This document shows, in pieces, positions 44,141 through 55,550 of a stretch of DNA of 64,000 bases. The notes below the pieces were generated by a model. The model was given only the letters and a program-made list of their open reading frames with translations. It ran no database searches and had not been told where the DNA came from. Numbering within the stretch: position 1 is the stretch's first letter; the number at the start of each line of letters is the position of its first letter. The translations under genes and the position numbers were made by a program. Origin of the DNA: Pyxicephalus adspersus (taxonomy: Eukaryota; Chordata; Amphibia; Anura; Pyxicephalidae); NCBI RefSeq assembly GCF_032062135.1, contig NC_092864.1, positions 16,877,653 through 16,941,652 of the forward strand, written 5' to 3'.

Positions 44141-45934
44141 CCCCCTTTCTATCCTTGGTTAGGTTGCTGTTTCATTTTGCTGTTTTAAAACAACCCTTAA
44201 ATTGTGAATTTTGAACTTCAAGCTAATGCTGTTTACAAATTGGTCGATAGGTGCATGACCCGGAGAAAGGTTGATATCTACCATATTGAATGTTTACCTG
44301 GTTGCCACTGTGCACCCTTAAACAAGCCTTAAACCCTTCAACAAGCACTATTTTGTCCCCAATCAATGCAAACCCTTGCTCTAACCCTTCCACTAATAGA
44401 GGGTAAAGCTCCTCCATTTTGTTATAGTATTAAATTAGTTCAGAAGGAAGCAGCATTGCTTAGTTTTTTCAGTGGGACTAAGAAGAGCTGCCTGATGACA
44501 TAATTTTCCCAAGATGCACCTGGGAGTATGCAAGCTGCTTGTGATCAGTAAGTATAGATGATGATGATTTTATTATATATATATATATTTAAAGTCCAAA
44601 TTTTTTTACATTGTTTGTTGGATTTTTCCTATGCTGGGTAGCTTGAGATGTGGCAGTTTTTTAATACTATATCGGGTTTACCAATAATGCCCAATAGCAG
44701 AGTTATCTGTGATGGGATATTTATTAATTAAAAGTACATCTAGGTTCCAGTGTGATAGACTAGACATGCCACAAACCCAGTATTGTGTAATGCAAAAAAG
44801 AAAAAAAATTATTTTCCTGATTGCGCCAAATCTTTTTTTATTTGTATCTCTCGTGGTCTCCCTCCTAGACACTGCAGATCACAATGGGGTTCTGCAACAA
44901 AGGGGGTGCTTCCAATCCAGAAAGCAGTGGGCAGGACTGGGTGTGGCCTGGTGCTGATTCACACAAGATACAAGCTTGTGAATCATCAGTGGCAATGCCG
45001 GGCCCCCTAGTGGCTACATGAGGGTGACAAAACTGCTTTAACCTTTAGCAGCATGTTCCCACAAACTAATCAGCATGAGTGAAGCGAAGTCGAGTCGAGG
45101 GCAGGATCAACACATAACTCTAAGACTTTGCAAGGGAACTGCAAAAGAAAAAACTGTAAGTGCAGATGTTCCTCCAATTTTGAGCTTTTTTTTGTCAACC
45201 TATATGATAATTTTGAAGGATTTTTTCCTACCAACCAAAAAAAGCTATTGGAATATTAAAAAATACCCAAAATCAAAAAAAAAAGAGATTGTAATGCGTG
45301 CCACCTTCACAATCTGCTGCATCTAATGAAAATTGCATTTTATCCAAAGATGTGTCATACATCCAATATTTATGGCTGTGCTGGAATTTATTCCAGGAGC
45401 TCAATAGATTTTACAATGGGAATGTAATGTGTGTGTGAAATTAAAAAATGCACATCTCTGCTGTACACCCACATTTCTCTGTTAATAATATGTATACACA
45501 AAAATACCAGTTCATCTGGCAGACCCCAGTGAGTTCCTAAGTTACCTGTTGTTGGTGCTGAACTGAAATCCTATGCAATGTTGTCAGGCCCATCTGCATT
45601 ATTCCTTGCAGGACTACAGTACTCCACCTATCTCTGTCCTCCATCGCTTGCATACATTGATATCTTTCCCAGCAAAACAATGCTGCAGACTTGACTCCCA
45701 ATAGGATGCCCAATTCATTATAGAGCTGTAATTCCTATATTTCCTATATATTCTATATATATATTTCCTATGTATATATATTTCCTATATTTCTGTAGTA
45801 GCTGACCCAATACAAGCTGCTGCTCCCTTTTTATTATATTTACAAACCTGGTTACGACATCATTAACTTTTGGATATAGAAAAAAGAGACAAATTGTACC
45901 ATGAAAATATAAAGTAATAAAAATGTTTTAATTA

Positions 45935-45936
<2 letters not shown>

Positions 45937-45969
<33 letters not shown>
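45937..45969. repeat. (AT)n microsatellite
   Basis: AT run of about 33 bases. Confidence 0.9.
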
Positions 45970-45971
<2 letters not shown>

Positions 45972-46525
45972 TATAAAAAAATAAAAACATTTACACATCT
46001 CTCTATTTGTATATAAAAAAGAAAAAGGATACATTTTGTTCTGGCATTTAACAACCAGCGTTGCATTTACATAAAGGTAGAGAACTTGTACAATTAAATG
46101 TGTGTCAGCTCCACTCAATATTGCCAATATTATATACAAGCCTTAGTATACAGCGGGCTATGACGCTTTTATACCTGCCATAATAAAATGCCCCTCTAAA
46201 TACCACACTAATGCACAGTAGCGGCTGCAGTGCAATAACTCCAAAAGCAACCGCATAGCAAAAAGAGTCTTTTCGCTTTCTGGAACCACAATCCACTCTA
46301 ACCTTGCAAACAAAACCATTCACTTGAATAGGGGCAGTGGTTGCGTCTGTAGCAGAACACTTCGATTTACCATGGGTCTGAAATTAAAAATCTGCAAATA
46401 GCTCCTTTTGCTTAATTGATCTCTAAATTTTGTGAATACTGAAACCTTAGGAATTCAAAATCCCAGGTTTTTTTCTATTCTTCTATAAACAAAGTGCTTG
46501 CTTGGAAGAGCACAGGTTCTTTTAA

Positions 46526-46530
<5 letters not shown>

Positions 46531-46557
<27 letters not shown>
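46531..46557. repeat. (AT)n microsatellite
   Basis: AT run of about 27 bases running into ACACAT, about 0.6 kb upstream of the TMEM100-like start codon. Confidence 0.9.
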
Positions 46558-46564
<7 letters not shown>

Positions 46565-46659
46565 AAATATACACATGCATTTGGAAACCTGTTGTTTTGT
46601 TGTTATTTGTGGAAATTTCCAGTCTGTTATAATTGTTGTCTATTACATCAAGACTCCTG

Positions 46660-47177
46660 AAAGCGATGTGCCAGGGAAAGAGGAAAGTGTTAACTGAATC
46701 GTCTGGGAGTCTCGCCCACCATCCTGCTCTTCCACCAATAAGAACAAAGACTGGAGAGAAGCAAAATAGGCAGAGAGAGAGCCAGAGTGATAGAACTAGC
46801 TGAGAGAAGAGAGCATTGAACAGTCAAAGGAAGAGAGGAAGGGCATCAGCAGGGAATCGGAGAAAGCACAAAGAGCAAGCTGCAGAAGAGGAGACACTGA
46901 GCAGATGGTGGGAGACTACTGCTCCAAACTGCACAGACACCCATTGATAGATAACAGATGAAGCACAGGTGAGCTGCATCTGGAATAAAGCGCAAGAGGC
47001 ACCACGGTTGGGAAGCAGAAAGAGACTTACAGACCCACCGACTGCCCCTTAGGAGATCTCACAATAGAGGGGCGTCTGCTTCTTCCTAATTCCATTGAAG
47101 AGGAGCCCAGTACCCTTCTGCACCTGGAAACCGAGGCTACTGGGGAGGCGACTTTCCTTTTCCCAACTCAACGGACC
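46660..47177 (+). promoter_or_regulatory. probable promoter and 5' leader of the TMEM100-like gene
   Basis: Sequence changes from AT-rich to purine-rich, balanced DNA around 46670. 'cttccaccaataagaacaaag' at about 46730 contains a CCAAT-type core and a SOX-like AACAAAG. A strong donor, CACAG|gtgagc, lies at 46968/46969, with acceptor-like sites at about 47030 (too close for a normal intron) and about 47100. So the leader may be spliced as in TMEM100, or simply continuous. No TATA box can be told apart from the (AT)n tract. Confidence 0.4.
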
Positions 47178-47558
47178 ATGACTGTTTGTAAGTCTAACTC
47201 TTTATCATGCCTACAGGCGGCCAAGCCAGGGCCTCCGCCACCCCCTCCGGGGGAGCTGGCTACAGACTCAACAGCCACCCTCAACAAATTGGCCCTGGCC
47301 ACTGGGGGTGCAGAGAAATCCTGGCACCGTTGCGTGTTCCCCTTTGGGGCTGTGGCTTTGGTCATCGGAATTGCTGCCACCTGCATCACCTTTAAATTCC
47401 GAGGGCCTCACATGGACATTGCCAAAGCGGTGTCAGTGGCAGCTCTGGCCGCCGGTGCAGCGATGCTGGTGGCTGCTTTTTTATGCTGGAGATCCCGAAG
47501 GGAACGTCAGCGAAGAAGGAGACAAGAGGCAGAAGCGGAGGAGCAAGGGGGTCTCTGA
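47178..47558 (+). CDS. TMEM100-family two-pass membrane protein
   Basis: A single exon of 126 codons plus TGA, with ATG in a favourable context (A at -3). Residues 1-45 are polar with a run of six prolines (19-24); the core LATGGAEKSWHRCVFPFGAV (40-59) matches the TMEM100 block ATGGTELSCYRCIIPFAVVV. Two hydrophobic segments follow, at about 52-72 and 82-103, then LCWRSRRERQRRRR and an acidic tail, equivalent to the LCWKVRQRSKK end of TMEM100. Length is close to TMEM100 (134 residues), also a single coding exon. TMEM100 is known downstream of BMP9/ALK1 signalling in endothelium and as a modulator of TRP channels in sensory neurons; whether this paralogue shares those roles is unknown. The different N-terminus and only moderate identity suggest a paralogue rather than TMEM100 itself, so no symbol is given. 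Confidence 0.82.
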   Translation: MTVCKSNSLSCLQAAKPGPPPPPPGELATDSTATLNKLALATGGAEKSWHRCVFPFGAVALVIGIAATCITFKFRGPHMDIAKAVSVAALAAGAAMLVAAFLCWRSRRERQRRRRQEAEAEEQGGL

Positions 47559-50339
47559 ATGGGGGACTTCTTATTTGTGATGCAGCAGGGACGAACTGGA
47601 TGGGGGCATCGGCAAAGCTGGCCCTGGTGAGAAACAAAAACAAATCAGCTGGGGGTCATTAGGGAGCAGAGTCCTGCACCATTTATGAGAAAGGTGTGTA
47701 CGCTAGATGCTGTGCCCATTGAGGTTCATTCACTTGTTTCTGGCGGATGTTGTAACAGATCGCATATACTCACGCTCTATGTCATAGCATCACACAGCCA
47801 CGCAAGGATTTACCAGGTTCCCATAGATAACTATTGACGCATTCCAGGTTAGCCTTCTGCGGCAACCACAAGTGATGCTATCATAATGGCCTTTTTTGGT
47901 GCAGTGTTGGGTTTTGCCAGGTTAACCAAGCATTACCTGCTGACCTGCCAGCTAGTAGTAGTAGTGAAATTGTCAATGTAATGGACAAGTCGGTTGATGC
48001 TACGTTATAATCACTCTGACGTTCTGAAAATATTCTGAATGAGCACAGTTACACCGCTGTAACTTGAACAAAAAAGAAGATCAGACAAATAAGACATTCT
48101 ATGCATTTTTTGTGAAAGACATCAACTAACCCTGGTTTAATTCTTCTGCCTTCGTGAAGGCTTTTCATCAGCATTTCATAAAAATGAATGTGCTGCTTTT
48201 TTCAGGGGAAAGTGGGCTGCTCTGCAAACTGTGCCTTATCGCCCTACAAAAAACAGGACGCTGCCAGTTCTCCCCCCACCCCACTTCACTTTACCCTCTG
48301 CACAGGACTTGGACCAATGTATTTTATGCTCTGCATAATCTCCAGCTTTTCTCAGAAGTGGCCTTAATGTCTCTTCTCCAGGAGGAGAAGGTCTGAATGT
48401 GAGGCACCCTGCTTGCCTCTTCCTGTGTTCCCTCCATCTATCTTCTGAGTAGGGAGGGAATGTTTGACAATCCTCTGGGATCACAAATCAATGGCTGAGA
48501 GGACAATGTGACTGAGTCTCTGTTCTGTCCTTTGTATACAAAATACACAAGCCTGGGACAGTTTATCTCCCTTCCCTGATCTATAAATTGTTCTGTGTTG
48601 AAATTCCTGTTCTATTGACTGATTCATGTTCGCATTGATAGGCTTAGGAGCACATGGGTGATTGTAGGTGGTGTGATCTAAAATTATCTCTAACAATCTA
48701 GTTGCATTTACTATCAATCAATCACATTTGTTTGTAGCATTGTCTGATCATTACCAATTATTGCTACTGCTACATTCTACTTTCATTGTTCCCAGGTGTA
48801 ACAATCTTTTGCTAATCACTACTGAATAATGCCTAACTACCTAAAATTGCCAATGTGCGCCCAACCTGAAGGTACAGTTGAAGACCACATAATCTGTGAC
48901 ATACCTAATGCTGACCATAACTATATCTATCTGATAGTTCAGTTGAATATTCTGCTAGGATCTAGCCAACAACTTGTTTGGAACAGCCATCTCCATTGTT
49001 TTTACTCTGGCCATATGCTAATACATCCAGTCATTTGATAAAAAAGTTGTTTCATTATCCTGGGTAAACCTAGCCATTATTAATTGGTTTCCTTTACCTA
49101 CATGTTTGTGTTTACAGGATCGAAGATAGATGATTTGTAAAATGTCAATCATTTCAAAGCCAGTTGTGTGTTGAGAAGGAATGAATCAAGTTCTGAAACA
49201 ATTGCCTATTAATTTATGTTTACACTGAAATTGATCAGAATAATTCAGCGAGTTCACACATTAAGGGGCATTAGATGATCGATATCCAATCAATTCAAAC
49301 AATCAGATTCAGCATTTGAAACACATGAAAGATTTGATGTGTGCGTGGCTAGCTTAAAGCTGGTCAAAGACATAAGATAACATTTCCACAATAATATTAT
49401 GTTTATGGCAAGTACTGGTCCAATGGATAGGCTTAAAACTGTTCTCCGAACCTTGTTGTAGGTGGCACTGGGGGGGTGTTGATTCTGTTCCTTCTTCCCC
49501 TTTCTACATATACCAAGATGTGCATGCTCAGCCAAGTGAGGCATACAGGTTTCTGCTGTAGACAAAGATCTGGTAGTATTTTTATTACCATAGACACCTG
49601 AGAACACGAGGATACTATGTGATTGTGGCAGACACGGTCGGCCGATGAATCTGCTGGGTAAGGTCATTAGGCTGGCTTGGATCTTCCAAACTGATCACTG
49701 TTTATCCACTGATAAATGGACAGAATCAGTTGTGTCTGTGCAGAGCATAAGTATGATTTAATGGCTGATAAAAGAATGGATAATTATAAACTGATCAATA
49801 TATAGAACAATCAATCGTCATTTAGATCTTCAGACAGCCAGGTCATGTCTATGGGCTCCTTAAAATAAATCTGGTGGTATATAAGTGCACACACCTCCCA
49901 GTTCCATTTTGGAGGGGTCAACCGCTGCCTGTGGCCAGAATAGTTTATAATAATGCTGACCATACCAATAGCTAATTGCTTGATTAATCATCAATAAATC
50001 CATAGAATGTGATAACGATGAGCAATTCTTATCGTTAATTCAATCCCTTCAAAATGATTTTAGGGGATCGTGATGTCAACAGTGAGCTATGATAAAGAAT
50101 TCTGATCTTTTCAATGAATGACCACAAATGATTTTCCCGGCATCCCACTGATCGATCCCACAAAGATTTATGTACGCCAAGTCTAGTTGAGTGTACCGGT
50201 TGAACATAAAATGATTGTTTTCCACTAAAAGCAATCAGATCAATTTAAGCAAGTGTTTTTTGGCTTTGGATAAACATCTAAGGAATTCATATATGTTAAA
50301 AGTCCAGTATCTTTTTTTTTTTAACTTAGGTAGAGTTCA
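47559..50339. other. 3' flank of the TMEM100-like gene and intergenic sequence
   Basis: 47559 onward should be the 3' UTR, but no clear AATAAA lies within the first kilobase. 47718-47880 resembles a short frog inverted-repeat element. 49250-50260 is rich in 'gatcgat', 'aatcaat' and 'tgatcgatccc' strings that look like overlapping old MITEs. No gene was recognised. Confidence 0.45.
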
Positions 50340-50790
50340 AGGGCAGACATAGGGAGGTGCCAAAGCATGAGGACCTTGAACCCATCAGCCATCAGGGCTC
50401 CCAGGATGACCCCAAATCAGTTCTGCAGGGGCCCACTGTTGCCCCCATCTGCCAGTGGTAGAGAAGGGAATGCCTAAAAACCTTAACAGTTCATTTTCTG
50501 TGTGCATTTCCCATTGGGAAGACTTCCCAGAGATCCCAAAGACCCATGGAAGAGGAAATCTTTCAAAGTAAAAGAAATCCCCTTAGACTGCTGTCAACAG
50601 AACGAGTGTCCTTATAGGAAAAGTTCCTCTCTATTGCTGCTCTCGTGACAACTTCAAATTTTAAATTTAACAGTCACAGTGGTCACCAGGACAAATAGAA
50701 GGGATCTCCTGAACAGGAACACAGGTCACCAAAAAATCCTGACAGGTTGTAATCCCCAACCCAAAAAATTCAAAAAAGTTTTAGCTTTAG
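50340..50790. repeat. unclassified dispersed frog repeat
   Basis: Segments such as 'cattttctgtgtgcatttcc', 'cagaacgagtgtccttatag', 'gaaaagttcctctctattgc', 'ctcctgaacaggaacacagg' and 'cctgacaggttgtaatcc' are familiar to me from repeated frog sequence. No terminal repeats or frame were seen. Confidence 0.45.
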
Positions 50791-51943
50791 ATACACTTTT
50801 AATAAAATTGAATAGCTTATCTGTTGAAATGTTAGTGCATTACGAGTAGAATGGTATCCATCATATCTCTCAATGACAATGGCAGGCTTGGGCTATCTGC
50901 CAGTCAATCCTTGCTCTCATTGTATGTCATGTTGGGATATTTGCTCCCAGCGTGGAGATAAATGGAGCGTGTGCTGTGAATGTTTTGATTTCTTTGTATA
51001 AAACAGGATTGATTAGCAGATATTCAGGCAGGGAAAATCTCTGTGTAAAATAACAAGCTCTTCTGTCACTCACGAGTGCTCGTTATCGCTCATTTAATCC
51101 ATCCATGAGCCGAGTGCGGTGCCAGATACCGACGTTGCTTGCTTTTTATCTGCCCTCTCTGAGCACCACAATACTCAGATCCTTAAAGGGATGAGTTCCA
51201 ACACACAGGCCTGCGATATACAAAGCTACAATGAGATCTTTACATTCCACACTATTCAAATTGTCTAATAAAATAAATGGACAGAAAAGTTTCTTTTCAC
51301 TTTGTTACTTCTGCAAAAAAAGTTTATTCTGCTTAAATTTTGCCTTCCCTTCGGCTCATGCTAATGAGATATTAAAATAGAACCTTTGTGGTTTATTACA
51401 TAACTTATTTTAAATTCACATTACTGAATTTCTGTGTTTCTCTGTAGGTAGATCCTGGCTGGTTGGAGTGGATGGTAGGGTCTTGTATTTTGCTTGCTGA
51501 TAACATCCCCTGCTTTAGTGCTCCTCCAAAGAGTCGTTCGATGTGAGCAATGGACTGGCTCTTGGACAGTTAGGCAAACATGTAAATGCCTTGATTGGTA
51601 GATGTCAATTTGGAGGAGTGCTACCTTTGCATTCCTGCCGAGGTAATGCCTACATGTGATGCCGAGGTTAAGGAACTCAAATCCAATCTGTGCCAGCTTG
51701 CCATCTATGCTTACTGGCAGTGAAAATACCCCACTACATCATGGAACTTGAATTCTGTTCAAGCAGTGCACATATATGGCATGGTGCTCCTAAAAGCCAT
51801 CAATTTGGCTGTTAAAAATGCCAATGGTTGCTTTAGCAAGCATGCCCATGTGTTTGCCAATCGATCATCATTCCTAATAAGAACCAGTCCCTACACTTTG
51901 ATTTCTCCCCCAGTTCTGCTCTCTGGCTTTATATACTTTATAC
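50791..51943. other. intergenic sequence, conserved-looking block at 50860-51200
   Basis: 50860-51200 has balanced composition, no repeat signature and several motif-like strings ('tgctcgttatcgctcattta', 'ataacaagctcttctgtcac'). Nothing else was recognised. Confidence 0.35.
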
Positions 51944-52088
51944 CAGCAGCCCCCAACCTGTGGTCTGCGGCTCTGGACAGTGCACCCCCCCTGAGGGTTC
52001 AGGAGAAGTTTCTTCCCATTTGAGGGACACACGGCTCCCTGCGCATGCGCAGTCCTGAGTCCGTAAGTTTAGTGGTTGGGGACCACTG
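51944..52088 (-). mobile_element. hAT MITE ('ggtccccaacc' family), short copy
   Basis: Ends 'cagcagcccccaacctgtgg' and 'gtggttggggaccactg' are inverted. The 8-bp flanks 'ctttatac' and 'ctttatat' agree at 7 of 8. Shares 'ggtctgcggctctgg' and 'ctgcgcatgcgcagtc' with the other copies; only about 145 bp remain. Confidence 0.85.
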
Positions 52089-52610
52089 CTTTATATCATA
52101 TATCTTTCCTACTTTACTCTGTCCAGAAGGTTTTCGCAGTCAGGTCCCAGTCAGATCATTGGACTATTTTTCCGGTTCATATGACCTGTATTGCTGTACA
52201 AGCAGACAGGGGACACTACAGTCAGTGACCGGGGGAAATCAAGCCATAGGACCAGGTGGAGCCAGCACATCACTGCAGTGACCTTTTGTAGACATCATGG
52301 CTATTTATTACAATGCACCCAACTTGGTCTAAATGTGAACAGAACACAAGACAGCAAACCAGATCTTGTCTGTAACATGAGTTTCCAATCCAGTTCACTC
52401 TGCACAGTATAAAATATACTCCTTACTACTCCTGTATGAATGGATAGTATGTATGAATGGATAAAATTCACATATTATCAATTGGGATAGCCAGGCAGTT
52501 GTCACTACGATTTCACTGCATAAATTATATTTTTATGATTGACTACATATTTACAACAAACATTTATGATAATTTTTAGGAAAAATGGTGGGAATACCCC
52601 ATGATTAAAT

Positions 52611-52851
52611 CAGTGTTTCTCAGCCAGGATTCCTCCAGAGTTTGCTCTCAGGTCAGTTTACCTGACACCAATGATCCTTTTTTGGCTACCAGGTGGCATT
52701 CTTCCCAGTGGCCAGCAATGTATGACACATTCTTTCTAATGACCACCCCCATGTAAACTGAGATGCAGCTATAGTAATTATAGGAGGGGTTCACTATGGA
52801 CCTGAAGGTATTTCAGGGGTTCCCACATGTTAAAAATGTTGGGAATGACTG
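52611..52851. mobile_element. hAT-like MITE ('cagtgtttctcagcc')
   Basis: The left end 'cagtgtttctcagccaggat' and the right end 'aaaatgttgggaatgactg' form an imperfect hAT-type inverted pair. The flanks 'gattaaat' and 'gcctaaat' agree at 6 of 8. A related stretch lies at about 39950-40070. Confidence 0.65.
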
Positions 52852-52920
52852 GCCTAAATCCTCTGTTTTTTATCCAATAGATTCTTACCAGGGGTTGCTG
52901 CAAGTGTGCAGATCATGTAC

Positions 52921-53078
52921 CCTGTACTTCAGTGACATTTTCTTCTCCATTGACACTTTGTGCTCCAATGGCCCATACTCCAGTGATCCTATGTGCTCCA
53001 CTGACCCCCTACTCCAGTGGCCCTTTGGGCTTCAGTGATCCTTACTCCAGTGACCCTTTTGGCTCCAGGGTCCCAAGT
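52921..53078. repeat. short degenerate minisatellite ('tactccagtgaccc')
   Basis: Variants of 'ctccagtgaccctttgg' occur about eight times in 160 bp ('acttcagtgaca', 'ctccattgacac', 'ctccaatggccc', 'ctccagtgatcc', 'ctccactgaccc', 'ctccagtggccc', 'cttcagtgatcc', 'ctccagtgaccc'), with a spacing near 16-22 bp. Confidence 0.75.
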
Positions 53079-54898
53079 AAGCTACGCTCTCCATTGGCTT
53101 GGCCTGCACATGCAATACACTCTGTAGGACATGAAGCAGTAACTGACCACATACGTAAAATAGGCCATTGACACAAACACAAATAATCAGAATTGTGATT
53201 GTGCAGAGTGCAGTAATATCCATCAAGTCAATTAACAAAAGTATTTTAAAAAGCAGTCCAACCAAATTGGTTTTCCAGTTAATGGCTGATTTTGACAGGT
53301 TCACTAGCCCAATGCCTTCTTACATTTGTTGGTAATTCCAGCAGCCTGGACTTCATGTTTCTATGTTCAGTCTACTTTTTCTAGATCGAGGGCACCATTA
53401 GAGAAGATTCCCCTATTTACTGTCCTGTGACAATTTTATTAGTCAGAAATTAAGTGAAAATCATTAACATTAACACAGACAAAAAGGGACTGATTTAAAA
53501 ACAAAACGAATGCTGGACGCTGTGCCAAAAAACACTGGCACAGGACTGGTCATCAATGTTGCCTTTGGTCTCTCTGCATCTGGCCTTTACCCATCACTAA
53601 CTCACCATGCCACTGTGTTTCTATAGGCTTTGCTTCCTCATGCCACAGCCTCCAGCATGGAGAACAATGGACAGCACCATAGTGGCTTTACCAAATCCCA
53701 CCTCAAATTTCCTGAGAGCTATAGGCAGTGCCTTGGATCTAACAATGCAGATAAAAGACAAGGCACGGGAGTGTCTTGGTTACCCTCATACCAGGAGATG
53801 CATTGCTATTTGTCAGATAAAAGATTTTTCATGGCATTGCTTAGGCACAATGAACATTTCCAGATGTTCTCTGTAAAAAAGCAAATCTTGACTTTTTGAG
53901 TTCAGTTTAAGCTACCTGGGAAATCTAATTGGTTGCTATGAAATATATCCTCTTTGCTGTTATTTCTTTGTAGAATAAACCTGGAGAGCCGAGTTCTATG
54001 GAAAGTGAATAATTTAGCTACTGACGTCTGCAGTGACACATTTGAGCTTGCTATATATACATGTCATGATTTTAAATGGCTCACTTCTTTCAAGAACGCT
54101 TTGTGAAATATAAGTCTAGCCTCCGTCCATAACTCACATACAGGGAAAGCAGCCAGAAATGCCTCAGCATTACAAGCCAAGAGGTTTCCTGTGTACTGTC
54201 ATTACTGGAAAACATTGCTGAAGTTTCACTAGACATCTTAGACTTGGCCAATCAACAAAATTCCATAGAAACTTTAACATGTTCACATTCTAGCAAAATT
54301 ATGTGCAGAGTCTTCCAGGATCATTTTTTTAACCATAATGCACTACATGGCCTTTGAATTATGGCCAGTAGGGTCAGAAGGGCCAATAGGTTGGGTTTTT
54401 GTTACTATAAACTGAGGGGGGGGGGGGTACAGAATGGCCATATTATCCATGGAAGGTGCTGTATGGAAAGCTGACATCTGCAGAGGGAGAAATTGGGGTC
54501 AGTTATGAAAAGCTGTTTATATAGGCTGTGCACTGGTGAGTTGGATCAGGGTTTATGCACAGACAGCAGTGGTCCGGTTCTCCGGTGGTCCAACATGTAC
54601 AGTGCTCCAATCAACAACTTATTGTTTTCATTTTGCAAAACTCAATTTAAAAAAAAAAAAAAAAAATCTGTTCCAAAAACATAAATTTGGTAATTAGACA
54701 ACGTAGCACAATACAGTTATGTTGTCCATTATATTAGGGAACTAGCAGCAGATTTTGGAAGAAGGTGCTGCAGATGCCTAAACAGCCTAATATATAGTTC
54801 CTGGAATTACCTGTTCTAAAAATCTCCTCTTCAGAGCCTTAGTTTCCAGAATGGCAGGGCACAGTATGGGTGTAATATATACATATATATATATTTAT
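53079..54898. other. intergenic sequence, nothing recognised except simple tracts
   Basis: A run of 12 G at 54416-54427 and an A tract at 54648-54666 are the only clear features. Confidence 0.5.
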
Positions 54899-55475
54899 AC
54901 AGTGGTACCTTGGTATAGGTTCTTAATCCCTTCCAGATCCTTGGACTTGTATCAAACAGGACTCATACCAAACAAATTTTTCCCAAAGGAAATAAAAGGC
55001 AAATGATTAATCCGTTCCGTCTGATCCGTGAAAAAAAAATCCTATTGTTATTAGCATATTATACATTGATGGGCCTGTATGAAATAATTTAAACACTGCT
55101 TAATACTAAAATACAAAAATACAATAGCAGTTAGATGAAATAAATGAAAATTTAACCTCACTTTACCTTGCCGAGAAGAGTTGAGTGCCTAAGAAGGTGC
55201 TAAGAAAGGAGGAGGAGGACATGTTATGTAATTCACAGAGAGTTATAGCATGTGTTGTTCACTGAATGGTGGCAACTGGCGTACTGATGCTCGTGGGCAG
55301 TCGTGGCTTTGTCTCGGGAGAGGTAAATAAGGCTAGCACGCAGTGTTATAACTCATTTTGACCCATACAAGTTCTAGCAAAAAGGTTGTATACCAAGCAA
55401 AATTTTTCATGTCCAAACGGTACTTATACCAAGTTGGACTTATTCCAAAGCGGACTTATAACCGGGTTCTATATA
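54899..55475. mobile_element. pogo-like (Tc1/mariner superfamily) MITE
   Basis: Starts 'acagtggtaccttggtatag' after a TA; the right side reads 'cttataccaagttggactta' and 'cggacttataaccgggttct' and is also bounded by TA. The start resembles the 'cagtggtacctcggtttacg' termini of pogo/Tigger-type elements. The internal arms 'acttgtatcaaacaggactc' and 'gaccc..acaagttctag..' pair loosely. No transposase. Confidence 0.6.
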
Positions 55476-55505
55476 GGATATTTATATATATCCTCTGGTA
55501 TAAAT

Positions 55506-55550
55506 GTCAGCCTCTGGTATCTATATTATATAGAGATACCAGAGGCTGAC
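55506..55550. repeat. strong hairpin (17-bp perfect stem)
   Basis: 'gtcagcctctggtatct' (55506-55522) is the exact inverse of 'agataccagaggctgac' (55534-55550), with an 11-base AT-rich loop. A third 'cctctggtat' lies just upstream at about 55492. Confidence 0.9.

Larger units (their letters stand above)
44141..46650. other. intergenic sequence with AT-rich simple repeats
   Basis: (AT)n tracts at 44573-44590, 45937-45969 and 46531-46557; 'tttcctatat' is repeated at 45735-45795. A short minus-strand frame at 44223-44417 has no recognised family. 46125-46360 looks like a short inverted-repeat element ('gcggctgcagtgcaa', 'ggttgcgtctgtagcag'). Confidence 0.5.

Noticed and set aside
47168..47643. 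Other frames over the TMEM100-like exon (minus 47168-47389 and 47392-47643; plus 47207-47395 and 47308-47580)
   Set aside because: Shadows in G+C-rich coding DNA; only the 47178 frame shows membrane segments and family similarity.
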